From positions 1 to 64,000 of the forward strand of contig CAVRVH010000005.1 in the NCBI GenBank assembly GCA_963724665.1: 64,000 bases of DNA, given 5' to 3'. Origin of the DNA: DASUPK01 sp963724665 (GTDB lineage Bacteria > Actinomycetota > Thermoleophilia > Solirubrobacterales > 70-9). The notes beneath the pieces were generated by a model. That model was not told the origin of the DNA. It worked only from the letters and a program-made list of their open reading frames with translations, and did not search any database. Positions 17,631 to 25,423 of this stretch are shown piece after piece. The translations under genes and the position numbers were made by a program. Position 1 is the first letter of the stretch, and each line of letters opens with the position of its first letter.

Positions 17631-18860
17631 ATGGCCGTAGCCACCGAGCAGCAAGCGAGCACCAACTTCCAGGAGATGACCGACGAGCAGAAGGCCATCG
17701 TCGAGATGGTCCGTCAGTTCGCCGACGAGCAGATCATCCCCAACGCCGAGGAGTACGACCACGAGGACAAGTTCCCGGAGCCGATCGTCGAGCAGATGAA
17801 GGAGCTCGGCCTCTTCGGGGTGACGATCCCCGAGGAGTACGGCGGGATGGGCCTCGACCTCACGACCTACGCGATGATCGTCGAGGAGCTCTCGCGCGGC
17901 TGGATCTCCATCTCCGGCGTCGTCAACACCCACTTCATCGGCTCATACCTGCTGATGAAGTTCGGGACGGACGAGCAGAAGCAGTACTTCCTGCCGAAGA
18001 TGGCGACTGGCGAGATCCGCGCCGCCTTCTCGCTCTCCGAGCCGGAGGTCGGCTCCGACGTCCAGGGCATCAAGGCGACGGCCACCAAGAACGAAGACGG
18101 GAACTGGGTGCTCGAGGGGCAGAAGATGTGGGTCACCAATGGCCTCGGCTCCAGCGTCGTCTTCGTGTTGATGAAGAACGACCCCAAGGCCGATCCGCCC
18201 TACAAGGGGATGACCTGCTTCATCACCGAGAAGGAGCCGTGGAAGGAGAAGAACGAAGGCGACTTCGCCGGCCTCGAGATCCCGCCCAAGATCAAGAAGA
18301 TGGGCTACAAGGGCGTCGAGTCCACGGAGCTCGTCTACTCGGGCTACAAGTGCCCGCCGGAGCGGATTCTCGGCGGCGAGGAGGCCGGCCTCGGCAAGGG
18401 CTTCTCGCAGATGATGGATGCGCTCGAGGTCGGCCGCGTCAACGTGGCCGCCCGCGGCGTCGGGATCGCTCAGCGCGCGCTGGAGCTGGCACTGAAGTAC
18501 AGCCAGGAGCGCAAGACGTTCGGCAAGCCGATCGCCCAGCACCAGGCGATCCTCTTCAAGCTCGCCGACATGGCCACGAAGATCGAGGCCGCCCGCCTCG
18601 TCACCCGCAAGGCCGCGCGGATGAAGGACGCCGGCCAGCGCTCGGATCTCGAGGCGGGCATGGCGAAGCTGATCGCCTCGGAGACCGGCAAGGAGGTCGT
18701 CGAGGACGCCTTCCGGATCCACGGCGGCTACGGCTACTCCAAGGAGTACGAGATCGAGCGCCTCTACCGGGACGCGCCACTGCTGCTGATCGGCGAGGGA
18801 ACCTCGGAGATCCAGCGCATGGTCATCGGCAAGAAGCTTCTGGAGCGCAACAAGATCTAG
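17631..18860 (+). CDS. Acyl-CoA dehydrogenase, candidate methylsuccinyl-CoA dehydrogenase
   Basis: This 409-residue flavoprotein has the acyl-CoA dehydrogenase signatures: FSLSEPEVGSDVQGIKATA for FAD binding, the RKTFGKPIAQHQAI dimer stretch, and DAFRIHGGYGYSKEYEIERLYRDA. The catalytic base is the Glu of IGEGTSEIQR. It oxidises an acyl-CoA to the enoyl-CoA and passes electrons to ETF. Its location between mcl and mch suggests it serves as Mcd, turning methylsuccinyl-CoA into mesaconyl-CoA. Sequence alone does not exclude a straight-chain substrate. ATG 17631 follows AGAGGAG. Confidence 0.88.
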   Translation: MAVATEQQASTNFQEMTDEQKAIVEMVRQFADEQIIPNAEEYDHEDKFPEPIVEQMKELGLFGVTIPEEYGGMGLDLTTYAMIVEELSRGWISISGVVNTHFIGSYLLMKFGTDEQKQYFLPKMATGEIRAAFSLSEPEVGSDVQGIKATATKNEDGNWVLEGQKMWVTNGLGSSVVFVLMKNDPKADPPYKGMTCFITEKEPWKEKNEGDFAGLEIPPKIKKMGYKGVESTELVYSGYKCPPERILGGEEAGLGKGFSQMMDALEVGRVNVAARGVGIAQRALELALKYSQERKTFGKPIAQHQAILFKLADMATKIEAARLVTRKAARMKDAGQRSDLEAGMAKLIASETGKEVVEDAFRIHGGYGYSKEYEIERLYRDAPLLLIGEGTSEIQRMVIGKKLLERNKI

Positions 18861-18890
18861 CCGAGCAAGGCCGCTTCATAGACTGGGGCG

Positions 18891-19568
18891 GTGACTGAGG
18901 ATCGAAGGGTTGCGCTCGTTACCGGGACGAGCAGGGGCATCGGCGCTGAGATCGCGCGCCAATTGGCGGTTGACCATGACTTCGTCGTATTCGCCGGCGC
19001 AAGGGATCCCGACGACGTCGCGGAGGGCGATGGGATCGTTCCCATCGAACTTGACGTCACGGACCAGGACGAGGTGTACGCGGCTCTGGAGCTGATCGGC
19101 TCGGATCCCGGCCACCTCGACGCCCTGGTCAACAACGCCGGCATCTATGGCGATCCGGTCGGGGCCGCCGAATACGACCTTGACCGGGCCCACGAGGTCC
19201 TTGAGGTGAACACCTTCGGGCCCTGGCGCCTGATCGAGGCATTCCTGCCCCTGCTCCATCGCAGCGACGCCCCGCGGATCGTGAACGTCTCGAGCGGAGC
19301 TGGGCAGCTCTCGGACATGAACGGCGGGCGCGGCGCCTACCGGGTGTCCAAGGCGGCTCTCAACGCGCTCACCAAGACGCTTGCGTGGGACGAGGACGAC
19401 GTCAAGGTCAATGCGATGTGCCCGGGCTGGGTTCGCACCGACATGGGCGGCCCGGCAGCGTCACGTTCCGTCGAGGACGGGGCCGACACGGCCGTCTGGC
19501 TGGCCACCTTGCCGGACGACGGCCCGACCGGAGGCTTCTTCCGCGACCGCAAGCCAATACCGTGGTGA
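18891..19568 (+). CDS. SDR-family oxidoreductase
   Basis: A 225-residue Rossmann-fold dehydrogenase: cofactor site VTGTSRGIGAEIA, NNAG motif in LVNNAGIYG, catalytic Ser in VNVSSGAG and Tyr/Lys in GAYRVSKAA. The C-terminus (ATLPDDGPTGGFFRDRKPIPW) is of the short classical type often annotated as carbonyl-reductase-like. The substrate is unknown. GTG start; the next gene follows after one base, so they share a transcript. Confidence 0.9.
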   Translation: MTEDRRVALVTGTSRGIGAEIARQLAVDHDFVVFAGARDPDDVAEGDGIVPIELDVTDQDEVYAALELIGSDPGHLDALVNNAGIYGDPVGAAEYDLDRAHEVLEVNTFGPWRLIEAFLPLLHRSDAPRIVNVSSGAGQLSDMNGGRGAYRVSKAALNALTKTLAWDEDDVKVNAMCPGWVRTDMGGPAASRSVEDGADTAVWLATLPDDGPTGGFFRDRKPIPW

Positions 19569-19569
19569 G

Positions 19570-19935
19570 ATGGCGTCGACGCAAGAGCTGATCGCAACCG
19601 CCATCGAACGCTTCCAGGCCGAGGTGCCCGCGCTCGCACAGCTCAAGCTGGTCTTCGAGCTCGAGCTGCGTGGCCGTGGAGACGTGCAGATGTTCCGCGT
19701 GGAGGTCCCGGGGCCGAAGATCAGCAAGGCGGCGTCCACAGAGGACGCCCGAGTCACGGTCGAGTTCACCCGATCCGAGTTCAACCGGCTCGCCGAGGAG
19801 GGCACGGTGGCTGACTACCGCGCCGCGTATGACGCCGGTCACATCAAGGCCAGCGGCGACAGCAACATCCAGAAGCTGATCGCGCAGGTGATCGAGCGAC
19901 ACGAGCAGCGCGCCCGGACCAAGAAGGTCCACTAG
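19570..19935 (+). CDS. SCP2-like sterol/lipid-binding domain protein
   Basis: The 121-residue protein has the SCP2 sheet-and-helix pattern: LVFELELRGRGDVQMFRVEV, ARVTVEFTRSEFNRLAEEGTVADYRAAYDAGHIKASGD. Such domains bind fatty acyl-CoAs or other lipids in the cytoplasm. It begins one base after the SDR stop, so a shared lipid-related role with that dehydrogenase is plausible. Confidence 0.75.
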   Translation: MASTQELIATAIERFQAEVPALAQLKLVFELELRGRGDVQMFRVEVPGPKISKAASTEDARVTVEFTRSEFNRLAEEGTVADYRAAYDAGHIKASGDSNIQKLIAQVIERHEQRARTKKVH

Positions 19936-19940
19936 GCAGG

Positions 19941-21044
19941 GTGCCGGCCAGGGGGATCGACCCGGCTCGGCTGGCCAGACTTCGGGCGGCCACCCAGCTG
20001 ATTCACCGGCCGGCATCCGCGCGAGACCCGGCCGAGATCGCCCGCTCAATCGCCGGGGCGCAGGCCCAGGACGTCTATGCCGGGCCGCTCACCTTCCGAT
20101 CTCGGAGCAGGAAGCTGACTGCAGCGGACATCACGCGGGCGCGGACCGAGGACCGCTCACTGCTCCGGACATGGGTGATGCGGAAGACGATTCACCTGAT
20201 CCCGACCGAGGACGCCGGCTGGTGGCTGCCGCTGTTCGAGCCCGAGACCGAGCGCTGGTCGCGCCGGCGGCTCGAGCAACTTGGACTTCCGGTTGCGAAA
20301 CAGGACAAGGCGCTGGCCGCGGTCGCGCGCGCGCTCGCCGACGAGGGGCCACTGACGCGAACCGAGGCCAGGGAACGAGTCGAGGCGGCGGGTGTGAACC
20401 TGAATCAGCAGACCGGCATGCACATCGCGCTGACGGCGGTGCTCAGCGGAATCGCCTGCCTTGGCCCCGATCGCGGCAAGACGACCTGCCTGGTCCGCCG
20501 CGAGGACTGGATCGGCAAGCCCCCGCCGTTCGATCGCGCGCGAGCGCTCGCCGAGCTCGCCCGCCTCTACGTCCGGGCATTCGCGCCGGCGACCGACCGC
20601 GACTTCGCATACTGGGCCGGACTGCCGCTGCGCGATGTGCGTGCCGGCCTCGAGTCGATCTCGAAGGAGATCGAGGAGGTCCGTGTGGGGAACGAGACCA
20701 TGCTGGCGCCGCTCGGCGGCCTTCCGCGGCTGCCGGCCACGGGCCAGGTGCGGATGCTGGGGAACTTCGACACCTACCTACTCGGCTGGAAGGACCGAGG
20801 GTTCTCGGTCGCCTCCGAACATGCCCAACACGTGAAGGAGGGTGGAGGCGGCTGGATCCGCCCGGTCATCCTCGAGGACGGGATCGTGGTCGGCGGCTGG
20901 CGCTCGTCGCGGAAGGGCGGCAAACTGGAGATCACCCTCAACCTGCCGAATGCCGAACGCGGGCGGCTACGCTCGAAGGTCGACGCCGAGGTCGCCGATA
21001 TCGCGCGCTTCGAGAGCATTGAGGCCGCGATCCCCCAGAGCTAG
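19941..21044 (+). CDS. Winged-helix DNA-binding protein of the YcaQ/AlkZ-like (HTH_42) family
   Basis: This 367-residue protein matches the HTH_42 family: RLRAATQLIHRPA...IAGAQAQDVYAGPL at the N-terminus, LLRTWVMRKTIHLIP, a central DFAYWAGLPLRDVRAGLE and C-terminal ILEDGIVVGGWR. Family members with known activity are DNA glycosylases that unhook crosslinks or repair unusual lesions; in those a QxQ/QxD motif is catalytic, and AQAQD here could correspond. Activity is unproven. GTG 19941 lies 5 bp after the SCP2 gene. Confidence 0.82.
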   Translation: MPARGIDPARLARLRAATQLIHRPASARDPAEIARSIAGAQAQDVYAGPLTFRSRSRKLTAADITRARTEDRSLLRTWVMRKTIHLIPTEDAGWWLPLFEPETERWSRRRLEQLGLPVAKQDKALAAVARALADEGPLTRTEARERVEAAGVNLNQQTGMHIALTAVLSGIACLGPDRGKTTCLVRREDWIGKPPPFDRARALAELARLYVRAFAPATDRDFAYWAGLPLRDVRAGLESISKEIEEVRVGNETMLAPLGGLPRLPATGQVRMLGNFDTYLLGWKDRGFSVASEHAQHVKEGGGGWIRPVILEDGIVVGGWRSSRKGGKLEITLNLPNAERGRLRSKVDAEVADIARFESIEAAIPQS

Positions 21045-21132
21045 ACGGGTCGTCCCTTCGGGGCGCCCTCGCATAACATCACGCGCCGCACCTGGGAGGA
21101 GTCACGACGACTCAAGGAGACCGACTCAAACG

Positions 21133-21648
21133 ATGAGTGACGAGAACCACCAGCTGACGACGGATCAGGCCGAGCGAGAGGCTTCAGGCGCGCATGAGTA
21201 CGGGCGCTACCTGGAGGAGTTCGAGGTCGGGGCCGTCTACAAGCACTGGCCCGCCAAGACGATCACCGAGACGGAGGACCATCTCTTCTGCCTTCTGACG
21301 ATGAACCACCACCCGCTGCACATCAACGACGTCTATGCGTCGAACTCGCAGCAGGGCAAGAACGTGGTCGCGGGCCCCTACGTGTACTCGCTGATCTTCG
21401 GCATGACCGTGAACGACGTTTCCGGCAAGGCGATCGCCAACCTGGCGACGGACGAGCTGAGCCATCCGAATCCGGTCTTCCACGGCGACACCCTGTTCGT
21501 GGAGTCCGAGGTCCTCGAGGTCCGGCCATCGGAGTCGAAGCCGGACCGCGGAGTGGTCAAGGTCCACACCCGGGCCTACAACCAGGACGGCACGCTCGTC
21601 GCCGAGTTCAAGCGGGCCGTGCTGGTTCCGCGGAAGAACCCTGGCTAG
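21133..21648 (+). CDS. mch: MaoC-type mesaconyl-CoA hydratase (beta-methylmalyl-CoA dehydratase)
   Basis: The 171-residue hotdog protein has the MaoC hydratase pattern. Its FEVGAVYKHWPAKTITETEDHLFCLLTMNHHPLH is nearly the same as the MaoC protein in the Streptomyces ccr cluster. The Asp/His dyad would be within the TMNHHPLHIND segment, and VSGKAIANL, FHGDTLF follow. The reaction is reversible addition of water to mesaconyl-CoA giving beta-methylmalyl-CoA, just before Mcl. It stands alone between the AlkZ-like gene and a leftward secreted protein. Confidence 0.85.
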   Translation: MSDENHQLTTDQAEREASGAHEYGRYLEEFEVGAVYKHWPAKTITETEDHLFCLLTMNHHPLHINDVYASNSQQGKNVVAGPYVYSLIFGMTVNDVSGKAIANLATDELSHPNPVFHGDTLFVESEVLEVRPSESKPDRGVVKVHTRAYNQDGTLVAEFKRAVLVPRKNPG

Positions 21649-22224
21649 TCAGCAGGGGTACTCCTGGATGTTGGAGGGGCTGTCGAAGCCGCCGTCGTAG
21701 CTCGCCTTCGTGCAGTTGAGGCTGGAGATGGTGCCGTGCAGGACACCCTTCCTGGTGTTGCTGACGAGCTCCTTCCACTTCCAGTCGTACTCGCGGATCG
21801 CGGGGTTCGTCTCGCCGGGGAACGGTGGTTCTCCCGGACTCCGGTAGTCGATCATGAAGCCGTTGCCCTCCCGGACGCCGGTGGAGACGCCCCCCTTCAG
21901 GTGCCGCGTGCCGGCGTAGCGGCAGGCCTCTCCGGGGCTTGTGCCGTCAATCGAGCTTCCGCCGCCCGTGGCGACGTCCTGTGGGCTGCCGATGCTGAAT
22001 CCCATCCCGTTGTACTGGGCCACGAGCTGTAGGCCCGTTTGCGCAATCACGTTTCTGTAGTTCGGGTCTTCGCAGCGGACCGGGAGATACCTATGCCGGT
22101 GCTTGTGGCGGCTTGCCGTCGCCTTTCCCGGGCTTGAGGCGGTCCCGGCGGCGGGAAGCGAAACGAGGATGGCGAGCGCGCCGAACATCACGAGCGCTGG
22201 GTAGAGGCGATAGCGGTAGCTCAT
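21649..22224 (-). CDS. Secreted protein of unknown function
   Basis: ATG 22224, after a strong AGGAGGG site, gives 191 residues with a signal peptide (YPALVMFGALAILVSLPAAGTAS). The mature part has four or more cysteines (RCEDPNY, ACRYAG, LNCTKAS, YPC at the end) that may form disulphides outside the cell. I recognise no domain. It is convergent and almost touching with mch. Confidence 0.7.
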   Translation of the reverse strand: MSYRYRLYPALVMFGALAILVSLPAAGTASSPGKATASRHKHRHRYLPVRCEDPNYRNVIAQTGLQLVAQYNGMGFSIGSPQDVATGGGSSIDGTSPGEACRYAGTRHLKGGVSTGVREGNGFMIDYRSPGEPPFPGETNPAIREYDWKWKELVSNTRKGVLHGTISSLNCTKASYDGGFDSPSNIQEYPC

Positions 22225-22354
22225 TCGGTTCCCTCCTCCTGTGGCCGCCCAAGGCATATCGCACCGAGTGAGGCGAATCAACCCCGGCGAAAGCCGGCGA
22301 CCGGAAGGCGCGGTAGTCTGCTCGCTCGGGTTCGATTCCGGGGGGCCCCCGATC

Positions 22355-22864
22355 ATGACGGTGAGGAGTGGACCTAACGAGGAGGAGGCCAACCGCGGCG
22401 GCCAGAGCGCCCCGGAGGCGGCTGCCGGCGGACAGGCGGGCTCCGTCAGTGCGAGGGTCGAGGACGTCCTCGAAGCTGCCGAACGTGCAGCGGCCGCCAT
22501 CCGCGAGGAGGCAAGTCAGTGGGCCAGCAAGCACATGGAGGATGCCCGGCGAGAGGCCGGTCAGCTGGCGGGGGAGCGGGCACGTGAGCTCTCGCGGCTC
22601 GCCGAGGAGCTGATCACCGCCGCGAGCGCGGTGGTCAAGCAGTCCGATGAGTTTCTCCGAGCGCTCGACCAGCCGGCCGGAACGGCCGCTGACAACGGCG
22701 CCTCTACGGGCGAGGACACCGCGTCGCCGATCTCCGACCGGGCACGCTTGCTGGCCGCGCAGATGGCGGTGGCGGGGGCTCCTCGCGACGAGATCGCGCA
22801 GCGCCTGCACGAGGAGTTCGGCGTCCAGGATGCGGGCCCGATGCTCGATCGGATGGGGATCTAG
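22355..22864 (+). CDS. Coiled-coil protein of unknown function
   Basis: From ATG 22355 the product is about 169 residues. It is dominated by an Ala/Glu/Arg-rich coiled coil, VEDVLEAAERAAAAIREEASQWASKHMEDARREAGQLAGERARELSRLAEELI, broken here by spacing only. A conserved-looking C-terminal module follows (SDRARLLAAQMAVAGAPRDEIAQRLHEEFGVQD), resembling small modules that end many actinobacterial coiled-coil proteins. It has no membrane segment. A longer frame upstream has no better start evidence. Confidence 0.65.
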   Translation: MTVRSGPNEEEANRGGQSAPEAAAGGQAGSVSARVEDVLEAAERAAAAIREEASQWASKHMEDARREAGQLAGERARELSRLAEELITAASAVVKQSDEFLRALDQPAGTAADNGASTGEDTASPISDRARLLAAQMAVAGAPRDEIAQRLHEEFGVQDAGPMLDRMGI

Positions 22865-22906
22865 CTGGCGACTCTGCGCGCGGAGGGACGTGGCGGAGCG
22901 GCTAGC

Positions 22907-23815
22907 GTGACCCGGATGGCTGCGACCAAAGGAACCGGCAGCGGTCCGGCAAGCGGGATCGCACGCTTCCTGGCCGAACATCAGGATCATGAGGCGGGCT
23001 TCGACGTGGGCCGGGAAAGTGGGACCGCCACCGGTCGGTTGAAAATCACCTGCCTCGAGTGCGGCAAGAGCGTGGAATATCGAGCGGGGGAGGCGGCGGA
23101 GCAGGCGGAAAGGGCACTTGCTGCAGGCCTGGAGGGAAACGTCCCGAGGATCGGGTCTGCTCCGGGACCGGAAGGTCCGGCGGGCGGGCGCCTACGGACT
23201 CCCATCCCGCCCTCGGCCTACCTGGTCGCAATCGGGGTGCTGGTGGTCGTCGGGCTCTTGGTCGGGCTCCTCAGCGACAGCGGATCGGACCATTCGCCGG
23301 GATCCGCCCAGCCCAACAGGTCCACGGCCGCCACAGCGACGCAGCCGAGCACGGCCTCAGCGCCGCCGCCAGCCCCGCGCACCCCTCCCCAGACGACCGT
23401 GCAGCCCAGGCTGCAGGTCACCACGTTCGCCAGCCGCTTCCGGATCGGGGTTGCACGTGGGTGGCAGGTGGGCCAGAAGGACACCGCCATCGCCCTGGTC
23501 GCCCCAGGGTCCAAGGCGGAGGTCGATGTCTACTACGCCTCCGAGCAGCGCAGCCTCAACGATCTGGCGAGCGACGCCTCCCGCTTCCTGAAGGCGCGCC
23601 ACCCCGCGGGACGGGTGACCGCGCCGCACCCGGAGCGCATCGGTCTCCTCCAGGGACTTCGAATCAAGGCGGTCTATCCCGGTGGATCCGAGTCGGCCCT
23701 GGTTCTGGTCGACGGCGGCTTCACCTACGTGCTGCTCCAGCGCGTCGATCGCGGGGCGTCGCGGCGACAGGTGAGGCAGGCCAAGGCCCAGGCGGAGAGC
23801 TTCAGCCCGCTCTAG
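22907..23815 (+). CDS. Membrane-anchored protein with N-terminal zinc-ribbon-like segment
   Basis: The 302-residue protein has a short cytoplasmic part with a lone CxxC (CLECGKSVEY), one hydrophobic helix (AYLVAIGVLVVVGLLVGLL), a Pro/Thr/Ser-rich linker of about 45 residues and an exported C-terminal domain (FASRFRIGVARGWQVGQKD...). This topology suits a type II membrane protein with an extracellular or periplasmic sensor or binding domain. The function is not recognised. It follows the coiled-coil gene by 42 bp. Confidence 0.65.
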   Translation: MTRMAATKGTGSGPASGIARFLAEHQDHEAGFDVGRESGTATGRLKITCLECGKSVEYRAGEAAEQAERALAAGLEGNVPRIGSAPGPEGPAGGRLRTPIPPSAYLVAIGVLVVVGLLVGLLSDSGSDHSPGSAQPNRSTAATATQPSTASAPPPAPRTPPQTTVQPRLQVTTFASRFRIGVARGWQVGQKDTAIALVAPGSKAEVDVYYASEQRSLNDLASDASRFLKARHPAGRVTAPHPERIGLLQGLRIKAVYPGGSESALVLVDGGFTYVLLQRVDRGASRRQVRQAKAQAESFSPL

Positions 23816-24834
23816 TCACGCCCGGCGGTCAACCGGTTGGAGCGCGAGCCGGCCAGTTCCATACGTTGCAGGCGGAGTGAACTGTCGGCGGCGTCCAGCA
23901 GTTCCCCGGGTTCGACGCCGTCCAGCGGGAAGACGGCGGCTCCGAAGCTCGCCGAGAGCTTCACCTGGCCGGCGGTCAGGCGTCCCACCCTCCGTTCGAT
24001 CCGAGCTGCCAGCAGCCAGGCCCTCTCGCGGTTGGTCTCGGGTGCGATCACGGTGAACTCGTCACCGCCCTGCCGATAGACAGCGTCCTCGATACGGACC
24101 TCCAGCTCGATCATCGACGCGACTATCGCCAGCAGGAGGTCGCCCACGAGATGTCCCTGCGTGTCGTTGACGGCCTTGAAGCCGTCAAGGTCGAGACTCA
24201 CAACCGCGAACTGCCGGCCCTTTCGGCCGTGTCGCGCTGTCTCATGACGGAGTCGCTCGATCAGGGCGCGGTAGTTGCCGACGCCGGTGAGCCCGTCGAC
24301 GCCAAGCAGCGCGCGATACGTCTGCCTGCTCGACTCCAGATTCGCCGTCAGCCGACCGACCGCGATGGTCGTGAACAAAAGGGGCAGGCCGATCGCGAGC
24401 GTCCAGAGAGCCGTTTCCTGGGCCGAGTCTCCTCCGAAGAGGAACCCAAGGAGGAGGGCGACCCCGATCAGGGCCAGATAGGGCGCCATCTCGCGGAAGG
24501 TCGGGAAGACGACGGCGACGTAGAGGGCGACGAAGAAATAGAGATAGGCGAGGGTGTAGTCGGTCGCCTGCACGGCCAACGCTATTTCGGCCACGGCCAC
24601 GAGCGGGACGAGCTTGAGCCAGCCCTGATCGACCTCCCAACCGGGGGCCGCCAGGCAGGCGAACCCGGAGAGGAGAGCGAGCACCGTCACGCCGAACACG
24701 GCGGGGTCCAGTTCCCTATGGAGTAGGAGCACAGCGGGGATCGCGACGACGACGCCACCGATGAACAGCGTGGCCGCCAGGCGCCAGGCCAATTGCGGTG
24801 TCACGGCGTACGGCCTGACGGTGGTTGGAGGCAT
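23812..24834 (-). CDS. Membrane diguanylate cyclase (GGDEF)
   Basis: The 340-residue protein has about six hydrophobic helices in residues 15-165 followed by a GGDEF domain. The active-site sequence is QGGDEF, with substrate residues in LDLDGFKAVNDTQGH and an inhibitory-site RxxD (RIED) five residues before it. It should make cyclic di-GMP from two GTP under feedback control. It lies 16 bp after a zinc-ribbon gene that overlaps ecm, so it appears cotranscribed with a central carbon enzyme. The stop region overlaps the convergent membrane-protein gene by 4 bp. Confidence 0.9.
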   Translation of the reverse strand: MPPTTVRPYAVTPQLAWRLAATLFIGGVVVAIPAVLLLHRELDPAVFGVTVLALLSGFACLAAPGWEVDQGWLKLVPLVAVAEIALAVQATDYTLAYLYFFVALYVAVVFPTFREMAPYLALIGVALLLGFLFGGDSAQETALWTLAIGLPLLFTTIAVGRLTANLESSRQTYRALLGVDGLTGVGNYRALIERLRHETARHGRKGRQFAVVSLDLDGFKAVNDTQGHLVGDLLLAIVASMIELEVRIEDAVYRQGGDEFTVIAPETNRERAWLLAARIERRVGRLTAGQVKLSASFGAAVFPLDGVEPGELLDAADSSLRLQRMELAGSRSNRLTAGRD

Positions 24835-24850
24835 CAGCTCGCGGCCATCG

Positions 24851-25423
24851 CTAGTGAGCCTCGTCGGGCGCGTGGGCGGGGGGCCGTGACTCCTCGGCCA
24901 GCGACGTGATCTCGAGGACGCCGCGAGAGGCCTCCTCGAGGACTTCGGTCGCTTCCTCCGCAGAGCGCGCGTAGAGCTCAACCAGCAGGTGGACGATGAT
25001 CTGCTCTTCGTCGTGCTTGTGGAAGCGGACGTGGGTGAAGAACTCGCGGGTGCCCTGCTCGCCGAAGGAGCCGTAGGTCAGGGACTCGCCCGCCTCTGGG
25101 CCGGAGCAGCTCTCGACCTGGTCCTGATCGACGGTGACCGTGCAGGAGGCGACCCACGGCGTGCCGGCCACCATGCGCTCCCAGCGGTCCTCGACCGGGA
25201 CCACCCTGTCCTCCTGGATCGTCAGGTGCGGCTGATCGTGCAGGCAGCGAAGGCACTGGACGACCGCCTCCTGAACCTCGTCGAGGCGCTCAGAGGGCTC
25301 GCCGCTGTCCGGGTCGACGCGGAGGATCGCGTCGTAATGGAGCTGCACCTCCAGGTCCCTGGCCCAGCAGCGATAGCAGCGAAGCCAGGAGCTGCGGTCG
25401 CCGTTCAGCTCCGGCTCGGCCAT
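24851..25423 (-). CDS. Conserved zinc-ribbon protein coupled to ecm
   Basis: A 190-residue soluble protein whose N-terminal half contains two CxxC pairs (CYRCW and CLRCL) able to bind one zinc. Later segments include ASCTVTVDQDQVESCSGPE, TYGSFGEQGTREFFTHVRFHKHDEEQ and an acidic helix near the end. ATG 25423 overlaps the ecm stop (TGATG), so its synthesis is coupled to the mutase. I do not know the family. A chaperone or partner of the B12 enzyme is one possibility, unsupported by motifs. Confidence 0.75.
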   Translation of the reverse strand: MAEPELNGDRSSWLRCYRCWARDLEVQLHYDAILRVDPDSGEPSERLDEVQEAVVQCLRCLHDQPHLTIQEDRVVPVEDRWERMVAGTPWVASCTVTVDQDQVESCSGPEAGESLTYGSFGEQGTREFFTHVRFHKHDEEQIIVHLLVELYARSAEEATEVLEEASRGVLEITSLAEESRPPAHAPDEAH